A stretch of 14,178 nt of DNA, taken from positions 1 to 14,178 of the forward strand of contig CAKVEA010000012.1 in the NCBI GenBank assembly GCA_934728355.1, in the 5' to 3' direction. Numbering within the stretch: position 1 is the stretch's first letter; each line of letters opens with the position of its first letter. The notes below the pieces were generated by a model. That model was not told the origin of the DNA. It made no database searches and was given only the letters and a program-made list of their open reading frames with translations. The position numbers were made by a program, and so were the translations under genes. This document shows, piece by piece, positions 9,311 to 13,891 of this stretch. The DNA is from an uncultured Eubacteriales bacterium. GTDB lineage: Bacteria; Bacillota; Clostridia; Oscillospirales; Acutalibacteraceae.

Positions 9311-9328
9311 ATTATATCATATAATGAT
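9311..9328 (-). promoter_or_regulatory. Recombinase promoter (extended -10) with overlapping palindrome
   Basis: On the minus strand a perfect TATAAT (9311-9316) is preceded by TGA (9317-9319), an extended -10 element about 23 bases before the recombinase start. No good -35 box is seen 17 bp upstream. A 13-bp palindrome ATCAT-ATA-ATGAT (9316-9328) overlaps the promoter and could be an operator; it differs from the palindromes of the 10242-10378 region. Confidence 0.5.
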
Positions 9329-9414
9329 TTGTGATTCGCTGTTTTATGCATATTTACACCATAAATATATAATTGTATATTTTATCTTTTTTAGTGATTT
9401 CAACTAATAAAAAT

Positions 9415-9463
9415 AACTGCTTTGATTTCTTGGTTAATTTCAGAATATCAAGGCAGTTTTGTT
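9415..9463 (+). terminator. Terminator-like hairpin, possibly bidirectional
   Basis: AACTGCTTTGAT (9415-9426) pairs with ATCAAGGCAGTT (9447-9458) over 12 bp including one G-T pair, with a 20-nt loop, and TTGTTTT follows. Read from the minus strand the same stem is followed by ATTTTTATT, so it could end transcription coming from either side, for example from the regulator gene at 10219-9953. Confidence 0.55.
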
Positions 9464-9499
9464 TTACTGTTTTATGACTAATGGTTTTTTATTCTGAAA

Positions 9500-9573
9500 A
9501 ATCAAGATGATAACTACTCTTTGAGATTATAAATAAAACTTTTTATTCTAGTTTTTTACTCCATATCTTGATT
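9500..9573. repeat. Inverted repeat AATCAAGAT / ATCTTGATT
   Basis: Perfect 9-bp arms at 9500-9508 and 9565-9573 are separated by 56 bases. A smaller nested pair AAAACT (9535-9540) and AGTTTT (9550-9555) lies inside. The arms share AATCAAGA/TCTTGATT with the restriction operon terminator at 8498-8520, on the other side of the recombinase gene. Confidence 0.5.
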
Positions 9574-9627
9574 AAACCGAATAATTTTAGAAATTATTTT
9601 TGCTTGTACACATATGACTTTGAGATT
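9519..9627 (+). repeat. Direct repeat CTTTGAGATT (two copies)
   Basis: Identical 10-bp copies are at 9519-9528 and 9618-9627, exactly 99 bp apart. A third, inverted copy of nine bases (AATCTCAAA) is at 9650-9658. Confidence 0.55.
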
Positions 9628-9665
9628 TTGTAATATGGTTACTCATACGAATCTCAAAATTTTTT
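9619..9665 (+). terminator. Hairpin TTTGAGATT / AATCTCAAA followed by T6
   Basis: Arms at 9619-9627 and 9650-9658 form a 9-bp stem with a 22-nt loop, followed by T6 at 9660-9665. It has the form of an intrinsic terminator for the plus strand, but no plus-strand gene precedes it, so it may instead be a protein-binding or transfer structure. Confidence 0.4.
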
Positions 9666-9712
9666 ATGCCATTTATGATGTAAAATACCCCCCTCAAAAG
9701 CTGAAAATATTC

Positions 9713-9745
9713 AAAATATCATCTTATGTGATTAGTTGATATTTT
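9713..9745. repeat. Inverted repeat AAAATATCA / TGATATTTT
   Basis: Perfect 9-bp arms at 9713-9721 and 9737-9745 enclose a 15-nt loop. The repeat begins 19 bases after the C6 tract. Confidence 0.45.
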
Positions 9746-9861
9746 ATCAGATCAGTAAATCAATGAAATTATTCGCTGACTTTTGGAATGAAAGGATCTT
9801 TTATTTTGTTTGTCTATGTTGTCTTTGTGTTTAAGACTTATTTTTACGACTTTTTTATTTA

Positions 9862-9960
9862 TCAAGGTTTGAATATTAACACCCCTAATAACAACACAAT
9901 TAAGCCCAATAATACACCTTTGAGCCTATTTAAAATTACTATTTTAAATTTTTTAATCAA
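9862..9960 (-). CDS. Possible 32-residue single-pass membrane peptide
   Basis: A TTG at 9958-9960 opens a frame that overlaps the last codons of the regulator gene (8 nt) and ends with TGA at 9862-9864. The product has a basic N-terminus (IKKFKIVILNRLK) and then about 16 strongly hydrophobic residues (GVLLGLIVLLLGVLIF), the profile of a one-pass membrane peptide. The composition is more protein-like than the antisense frame. Weak points are the TTG start and the absence of a close ribosome binding site (AGGAA is about 17 nt upstream), although coupling to the overlapping regulator could compensate. No family is recognised. Confidence 0.35.
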   Translation of the reverse strand: MIKKFKIVILNRLKGVLLGLIVLLLGVLIFKP

Positions 9961-10219
9961 TTCTAGTGCCGTTTTGTTCCTGACATTCTTCGGATTTAGA
10001 TTGACTTTCCTTTAAAAATTCCTCGAAGCTTTTGCCGGTGTCTCTTTCGATTTTTTCTTTTATTGCTTGTACTATAAAGCCATTTACAGTATATTTATTA
10101 TCTTTTAAATATCTCTCTAGTGTTTCGCCTTCTGGCTTTTTCATTATAATTCCAAATCTTTTATTATTTTTGTCTTGATATTTTTTAGCACTTTTCTTTT
10201 GTGCATTGCTAACTGGCAT
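9953..10219 (-). CDS. Small ribbon-helix-helix-like DNA-binding regulator
   Basis: The 88-residue protein begins at an ATG with GAGGGAT about 5 nt upstream. After a basic N-terminus (about residues 1-20) comes a short strand-like segment RFGIIMKKPEG (21-31), a helix GETLERYLKDN (31-41) and a second helix VNGFIVQAIKEKIERD (45-60). This matches the beta-alpha-alpha layout of ribbon-helix-helix (Arc/CopG/MetJ-like) repressors; the C-terminal tail is acidic and polar. It lies head-to-head with the rightward operon, and a palindrome directly overlaps its own -10 and start site. The inferred role is an autoregulated repressor acting on the palindromes in the 207-base divergent gap. No toxin partner is seen, so an antitoxin role is less likely. 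Confidence 0.72.
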   Translation of the reverse strand: MPVSNAQKKSAKKYQDKNNKRFGIIMKKPEGETLERYLKDNKYTVNGFIVQAIKEKIERDTGKSFEEFLKESQSKSEECQEQNGTRID

Positions 10220-10241
10220 TTAAATCCCTCTTTTTATACAG

Positions 10242-10260
10242 AAATATGTAATACATATTT
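10242..10260. promoter_or_regulatory. Operator palindrome 1 (AAATATGT-AAT-ACATATTT)
   Basis: Perfect 8-bp inverted arms (10242-10249, 10253-10260) around AAT. The core TATGT-n3-ACATA is shared with two further palindromes in the same gap. It sits on the regulator's own promoter. Confidence 0.68.
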
Positions 10261-10285
10261 TATCATATGAATCGTTTAAAATCAA
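10257..10285 (-). promoter_or_regulatory. Promoter of the small regulator gene
   Basis: On the minus strand TTGATT (10280-10285) and TAAAAT (10257-10262) are 17 bp apart, with an extended -10 TG. The palindrome at 10242-10260 covers the end of the -10 and the likely start site, so binding there would block RNA polymerase. Confidence 0.7.
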
Positions 10286-10319
10286 ATATCAAGCGAATTT
10301 GTCATTATGCACAAAATAA

Positions 10320-10338
10320 ATATATGTTATACATATAT
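10320..10338. promoter_or_regulatory. Operator palindrome 2 (ATATATGT-TAT-ACATATAT)
   Basis: Perfect 8-bp arms (10320-10327, 10331-10338) around TAT. It lies just upstream of the -35 box of the rightward promoter. Confidence 0.65.
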
Positions 10339-10355
10339 AATTTACTTAAAATGTC

Positions 10356-10384
10356 TTGACAATCTATGTTATACATAGTATAAT
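10356..10384 (+). promoter_or_regulatory. Consensus promoter of the rightward operon
   Basis: TTGACA (10356-10361) and TATAAT (10379-10384) match the SigA consensus at every base with the ideal 17-bp spacer. Such a strong promoter would need repression, and its spacer contains operator 3. Confidence 0.92.
10364..10378. promoter_or_regulatory. Operator palindrome 3 (CTATGT-TAT-ACATAG)
   Basis: Perfect 6-bp arms (10364-10369, 10373-10378) around TAT, placed inside the spacer of the rightward promoter between -35 and -10, a classical position for repression. Confidence 0.7.
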
Positions 10385-10474
10385 ATAAAAGTAGTAAAGA
10401 GATAGCAAAACGGCGGAGAGCGACAGTTGTTATTAAATTACAAAATAAAAATATATAAGGAGCGCAAAAACAGA

Positions 10475-10981
10475 ATGCTGTATTTTAAAAATTGCGACTG
10501 TATAGAAGAATTAAAAAATCAGTACAGAGAATTATGTTTTAAATATCATCCAGACGTAAGCAAAGAGGCTAATGCAAATGAAATTATGAAAAAAGTCAAT
10601 AGTGAATATGACGAACTATTTGACAAATTGAAAAATGTATTCAAAAACCAAAAAGGAAAAATTTATACAGATCCAAAGCCAGTAAGTGAAACACCAGAAG
10701 AATTTAGAAATATAATAAATGCTTTAATTAGCTTGGAAGGTATCGAGATCGAATTAATGGGTCGTTGGATATGGGTTAGCGGAAACACTAAACCTCATAA
10801 ACAAAAGTTAAAAGAATTAAAATTTAGGTGGTGTAAGAAAAAAATTGCTTGGAATTGGCACAGAACCGAAGATTCAACAATATCAAAAGGAAATTACACA
10901 CTAAACGAGATAAGAGAAAAATATGGATCTACAACCTATAAAAAATCTAATATGCCGGAAATAGAAGCAAAAGCAAGCTAA
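10475..10981 (+). CDS. Small J-domain (DnaJ-like) protein of mobile-element type
   Basis: This 168-residue protein starts with a J domain (residues 2-50) with the diagnostic HPD at 25-27, the motif that stimulates the ATPase of DnaK/Hsp70. It lacks the Gly/Phe, zinc-finger and substrate-binding domains of true DnaJ. The C-terminal part (about 88-130, IEIELMGRWIWVSGNTKPHK then FRWCKKKIAWNWH) is rich in Trp and is a module I associate with J-domain proteins of Firmicute integrative elements and phages. The start at 10475 gives the usual family N-terminus and has AAGGAG 12 nt upstream; a TTG at 10427 with GGAGAG before it is an alternative that would add 16 residues. It is the first gene after the consensus promoter. 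The probable role is recruiting host DnaK to an element function such as replication or transfer, but the client is unknown. Confidence 0.82.
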   Translation: MLYFKNCDCIEELKNQYRELCFKYHPDVSKEANANEIMKKVNSEYDELFDKLKNVFKNQKGKIYTDPKPVSETPEEFRNIINALISLEGIEIELMGRWIWVSGNTKPHKQKLKELKFRWCKKKIAWNWHRTEDSTISKGNYTLNEIREKYGSTTYKKSNMPEIEAKAS

Positions 10982-10995
10982 AAAAGGAGTTAAAA

Positions 10996-11424
10996 ATGGA
11001 ATATTTACAATATAGTAAAATAAAAAATTTTGTAAAACAAGAAATGATTGAAAAATTAGAAGATTTAAAAGATTACAACGAGTCTTTTTACTCCTCTGAT
11101 TTTGGGTTTAGTCTTTTTGAAAGTGAAAATGTAAACGGAGCATATTTTTGCAATGATTATAATGCGAGAAATTGGCTCAAAAAATATTTTGATGATTTAA
11201 GCGAGATAATTGAGGAATTAAAACTTCAGTTCGATGTTGAATATTGCAATAAGATTTTACTCGATTTTTTCGATAATCCTGACAGATTTATAGTAGTTAT
11301 AGTTCTTGAAGTGTCAAGTTACTTAATGGGAAAATGTAAAACGATAAATAAAAATTGGAATGATGAAATTACTTTAAGTAACGAACTTATAAACACTTTA
11401 ATAAGTGAACTAAAACAAGTATAA
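10996..11424 (+). CDS. Conserved hypothetical mobile-element protein (142 aa)
   Basis: The gene follows the J-domain gene by 14 bases and has AAGGAG 6 nt before its ATG. The protein is acidic and probably all-helical, with no signal peptide or clear catalytic motif. Recognisable stretches are YLQYSKIKNFVKQE at the N-terminus, the NGAYFCNDYNARNWLKKYFDD region at about 46-67, and FDNPDRFIVVIVLEVSSYL at about 91-109. Similar short proteins are, from memory, common in Firmicute integrative elements, but no function is known to me. Position in the operon suggests a role shared with its neighbours. Confidence 0.8.
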   Translation: MEYLQYSKIKNFVKQEMIEKLEDLKDYNESFYSSDFGFSLFESENVNGAYFCNDYNARNWLKKYFDDLSEIIEELKLQFDVEYCNKILLDFFDNPDRFIVVIVLEVSSYLMGKCKTINKNWNDEITLSNELINTLISELKQV

Positions 11425-11440
11425 AGCAAGGTGCAGACTT

Positions 11441-11467
11441 ATGAAAATAAAAAAAGTCGCAAGCTAA
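11441..11467 (+). CDS. Possible 8-codon leader peptide
   Basis: ATG at 11441 with AAGGTG 7 nt upstream opens a frame encoding MKIKKVAS and a stop. Its last three codons form the left arm of the hairpin at 11456-11487, so ribosome position could affect folding. This is short enough to be chance. Confidence 0.2.
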   Translation: MKIKKVAS

Positions 11468-11546
11468 CCACCACGAAAGCAAGCGACAAGTAACACACTA
11501 AATTCAAGATAAAAGCGGTTACAAATAATATTTTACTGTAACCGCT
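11456..11546 (+). ncRNA. Structured intergenic module A (two hairpins)
   Basis: The 149-base gap holds hairpin 1 (GTCGC 11456-11460 with GCGAC 11483-11487, plus inner GC/GC pairs across an AA/AA loop). Next is ACACACTA (11493-11500), then TCAA (11504-11507), then hairpin 2 with a perfect 10-bp stem AGCGGTTACA (11514-11523) and TGTAACCGCT (11537-11546). No T-tract follows, so hairpin 2 is not an intrinsic terminator. An AAAGGAA ribosome binding site comes next. The same order recurs at 12324-12421. It may be a cis-acting RNA, an RNase processing site or a small RNA. Confidence 0.5.
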
Positions 11547-11573
11547 AAGAAAAAGAAAGGAAGAATTAAAATA

Positions 11574-11852
11574 ATGTATAAAAATTTAGGTAAAATTTTT
11601 ATAACAAGGACTATAAATAAAAAAATGTTAAATGACGAATCTTTTAAAAAAGAAGTTTTAGAAGCATTTTCTAGGTATTTGCAAATGGACTGGGGAGAAA
11701 TGTGCGAGGAAGATAAGCAAATGAATGATGAAGCCATAGAAAATGGTAATGATAGGATTTTATCAGCTTATGAAACGACCAAAGGAAAAATTTACATAAT
11801 TACAGAATGTGACAGAAGTGCAACAACAATATTATTTGCAAATGAGTATTAA
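11574..11852 (+). CDS. Small conserved mobile-element protein (92 aa), paralogue 1
   Basis: ATG at 11574 is preceded by GAAAGGAAG about 10 nt upstream. Conserved-looking positions are DWGEMCEED (39-47), ND (51-52), RILSAY (61-66), KGKIYIITE (70-78) and DRSATTILF (80-88). I associate this pattern with a widespread small protein of plasmids and integrative elements, usually annotated as hypothetical. The fold is predicted mixed alpha/beta, without membrane segments or a catalytic signature. The gene at 12044-12355 is a diverged copy that keeps the WG, the E-Y-T-T-G stretch and the final strand but has lost DRSATT. The two flank a 52-residue gene, suggesting duplication within the operon. Confidence 0.8.
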   Translation: MYKNLGKIFITRTINKKMLNDESFKKEVLEAFSRYLQMDWGEMCEEDKQMNDEAIENGNDRILSAYETTKGKIYIITECDRSATTILFANEY

Positions 11853-11866
11853 AGGAGTAAAAGTTA

Positions 11867-12025
11867 ATGAATTTTAAGGACACAAAAACTAATAAAATTA
11901 TTACACTTGAAGAAATCAAAGAACGTTATATAAACATAAAAAAAGAAAACTATTTAAGATATACAAATTTTCAAGAGTACTTAGCAGACCAATTAAGCAA
12001 ATATAAAACTATTGAATTAATTTGA
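11867..12025 (+). CDS. Small hypothetical protein (52 aa)
   Basis: The gene starts 14 bases after the preceding stop, with a good AAAGGAG site about 8 nt before its ATG. The product contains IITLEEIKERYINIKKE (11-27) followed by TNFQEYLADQLSKYKTIEL. This reads as a compact helical protein with the look of short proteins that pair an EEIKE-type helix with an FxEYL helix. No function or DNA-binding motif is recognised. Strong ribosome binding site, tight spacing and protein-like composition support it as a real gene. Confidence 0.68.
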   Translation: MNFKDTKTNKIITLEEIKERYINIKKENYLRYTNFQEYLADQLSKYKTIELI

Positions 12026-12043
12026 AAGAAAGGAAAATAAATT

Positions 12044-12355
12044 TTGAATGTGAATAACCAAATAGGAATAGAAAAAACTTTAAGAGATGAAATAATCGAC
12101 AATTATACCTTCAAGTATGAGCTTTTAGAGTGTATAAAAAATAACAATGTTTTGAATTGGGGAATTATTGACGAAAAAACAAAAAGGCAAAATAAAGAAT
12201 ATTTGAAAAAAGGTGCTGGAATTTTAGAATCTGAATATAAAACAACCATGGGAAACATAACGATCTATACGGATATAAAAAAAGGAGATATTTTGATTTT
12301 TAAAACGAACAAAACAAAAAAAGACCGCTCATCTGTGGGGACAGACAAACGGTAA
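12044..12355 (+). CDS. Small hypothetical protein (103 aa), diverged paralogue 2 of the 92-aa protein
   Basis: The start is taken as TTG at 12044, 10 nt after AAAGG; an in-frame GTG at 12050 is the alternative, and no in-frame ATG is near. NWG (38-40), ILESEYKTTMG (60-70) and ITIYTDI (72-78) align with DWG, ILSAYETTKG and IYIITEC of the 92-residue protein, showing common descent, but the DRSATT motif is replaced by KKGDIL. The last twelve codons (from about 12320) run through the hairpin of module B, so the C-terminal tail KDRSSVGTDKR is probably not part of the ancestral fold. It may be a degenerating or specialised copy. Confidence 0.68.
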   Translation: MNVNNQIGIEKTLRDEIIDNYTFKYELLECIKNNNVLNWGIIDEKTKRQNKEYLKKGAGILESEYKTTMGNITIYTDIKKGDILIFKTNKTKKDRSSVGTDKR

Positions 12356-12421
12356 ATGCAAAGCACACACTAGTATCAAAAAATAATGGGGCTTGCTATT
12401 CAATTATAACATATCTCACCC
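12324..12421 (+). ncRNA. Structured intergenic module B
   Basis: Hairpin 1 pairs ACCG (12324-12327) with CGGT (12350-12353) and CTGT (12333-12336) with ACAG (12341-12344) around a GGGG loop, with a 5x5 internal loop. ACACACTA follows at 12365-12372 and TCAA at 12376-12379, the same spacing as in module A. A weaker TGGG (12387-12390) / CCCA (12419-12422) pairing encloses a 28-nt A+T-rich segment. An AAAGGAA ribosome binding site then leads to the gene at 12446. Part of hairpin 1 overlaps the end of the upstream coding sequence. Confidence 0.48.
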
Positions 12422-12445
12422 AAAAAAGAAAGGAAAAATTAAATA

Positions 12446-13048
12446 ATGAGGACAATAACAAAAGAATTTAAAATATATACATATGAAGAATTGAGCGAAA
12501 AAGCAAAAGAAAAAGTAAAGCAAAATTATATTGACAGTCTTGATGCTAATGATTTTACATACATGATAATTGAAGATTTAGACAATATAGGGCTAAAAAA
12601 TTTAAGACCGTATTATAGTTTAAACTATTGTCAAGGCGATGGATTGTGTTTAGCCGGGTATATAGATTTTGATGAAATAAAATTTGAACTAAAAAAGATT
12701 TTTTATAAAGATTTTATTTTTTCGGACTATAAAATACTCAATAGTTTGAAAGAGTATAGCCGGATAGATTTTAATCATATAGGAATATACTATAACAGGC
12801 ACTCAGTTGAAATTGATATTTATATCGACGGAAGTTTTGACAACAAAAAATATAACAATCACAAAAGATTAGCTAATAAATTAATCAAAAATATAAAAGA
12901 ATGGTATTTTGCAAAGTGCAATGAATATGAAAATCAAGGATATAAGTTTTTTTATGATATATCTGATGAAGAACTAGAAGATTTTTGTAACGGCATGGAA
13001 TACGAGTTTTTTGAAGATGGAACTATTTTAAATGAAAAGGAGTTTTAA
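12446..13048 (+). CDS. Conserved hypothetical phage/ICE protein (200 aa)
   Basis: ATG at 12446 follows AAAGGAAA by about 10 nt. The N-terminus YTYEELSEKAKEKVKQNY (11-28) is an amphipathic helix, and PYYSLNYCQGDGLCLAGYID (55-74) is a glycine/aspartate-rich stretch. I associate both with a family of small proteins from phages and integrative elements (pattern ELSEEAKE...YSLSYSQGDG). The middle is rich in Tyr, Asp and Ile; the C-terminus is acidic. There is no signal peptide or membrane segment. Some relatives carry toxin-antitoxin-like names in databases, but nothing here supports a toxin or antitoxin function, so the role stays unknown. Only three bases separate it from the next gene. Confidence 0.78.
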   Translation: MRTITKEFKIYTYEELSEKAKEKVKQNYIDSLDANDFTYMIIEDLDNIGLKNLRPYYSLNYCQGDGLCLAGYIDFDEIKFELKKIFYKDFIFSDYKILNSLKEYSRIDFNHIGIYYNRHSVEIDIYIDGSFDNKKYNNHKRLANKLIKNIKEWYFAKCNEYENQGYKFFYDISDEELEDFCNGMEYEFFEDGTILNEKEF

Positions 13049-13051
13049 AAA

Positions 13052-13873
13052 ATGGACATACTAAATAAATTTGAAAAATTTGAATTAAATCAAGGGAATA
13101 GAATATCAAAGGAAGATAAAGAGGGTTGCGAAAGAATACAGGCTATATATGAGCAAACATTATCCGCATATAAAAAATGGTATGATGCATACCATGCAGC
13201 TAAAGCATCTATTGAAGAACATAATTTACGCAATTTGAAGCTTAAGGATTTATCAATATGTGAATGTATAGAAAAATTACATAATGGCTTAATATCAAGC
13301 ATTTATTCTTACTTTACAAACAAATACAAAGTAAAAATTATTAATAATTTTAAAGGAAAAGATGATTATGGTTATAACTACTCAAGTAGCACTATAAACA
13401 CATCCCCGCTAGATTATAAATTATATGTGGAAGATATAATAAAACAGCTAAACGGATTGGATTTTGAAAGTTTACGAATAAAACAATTAAAAGAGTACAT
13501 AAAAGGCATGTGCCAAAATCGTTATAACAAAGAATGGAATATAGATATAAAAGGAAACACAATAAGATTCAAAGGCTTAGTTCAATTGAGTTATTTGGGA
13601 ATGGATTTTGATAAATTTTTAAAAATAGAATCTGCATTAAGTCGTTTCGAGTTTGGAAATGAAACAAAATTCTCCGAATTAAATATGATAAGGAAAAGTT
13701 GGAGTCTTAAATGGCATGAAATAACCCCCAACATTGAATTAAACACAACAAAAAATGTAAAATCTTTAAAATTTTTTCAAAATGGCAGAGTTGACGTGAA
13801 ATTTTCTTCTCCTGAAATGGCAAGAGAGTTTATTCAAAATTGGTGTGGTTATCCACTTTCAAGCGCAGTTTAA
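13052..13873 (+). CDS. Hypothetical protein (273 aa), helical N-terminus
   Basis: The ATG at 13052 lies 3 bases after the upstream stop, with AAAAGGAG embedded in the end of the previous gene, so the two are probably coupled. The first 65 residues are charged and helical (possible coiled coil). The middle (about 90-170) is Tyr/Asn/Lys rich with SSSTINTSPLDYKLYVEDI. The C-terminal third looks mixed alpha/beta (FKGLVQLSYLGMDFDKFLKI, then SLKFFQNGRVDVKFSSPEMA). FQNGRVDVKFSS-EMAREF resembles the end of small structural or DNA-associated phage proteins. No family is recognised with confidence. Its place directly before a DNA methyltransferase gene suggests work on element DNA, but that is a guess. 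Confidence 0.75.
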   Translation: MDILNKFEKFELNQGNRISKEDKEGCERIQAIYEQTLSAYKKWYDAYHAAKASIEEHNLRNLKLKDLSICECIEKLHNGLISSIYSYFTNKYKVKIINNFKGKDDYGYNYSSSTINTSPLDYKLYVEDIIKQLNGLDFESLRIKQLKEYIKGMCQNRYNKEWNIDIKGNTIRFKGLVQLSYLGMDFDKFLKIESALSRFEFGNETKFSELNMIRKSWSLKWHEITPNIELNTTKNVKSLKFFQNGRVDVKFSSPEMAREFIQNWCGYPLSSAV

Positions 13874-13891
13874 AAAGGAGTATGACAAAAA

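Larger units (their letters stand above)
9361..9861. other. Structured intergenic region without a convincing gene
   Basis: About 500 bases between the recombinase promoter and the small minus-strand genes contain no ORF with a credible start and ribosome binding site on either strand. Instead the stretch holds four inverted repeats, a direct repeat of CTTTGAGATT and a C6 tract at 9688-9693 that stands out in this A+T-rich DNA. Such density of repeats fits a terminator cluster, recombination attachment region, transfer origin or plasmid replication region. The sequence alone does not choose between these. Confidence 0.55.

Noticed and set aside
9788..10015. Plus-strand frame of 75 residues opposite the regulator and membrane peptide
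   Set aside because: It is antisense to two better minus-strand candidates, lacks a ribosome binding site, and its Asn/Pro/Thr run is what the complement of a Leu/Gly/Val membrane segment yields.
9953..10219. Toxin-antitoxin pair with the regulator as antitoxin
   Set aside because: No toxin-like gene is adjacent on the same strand; the overlapping peptide is too uncertain to call a toxin.
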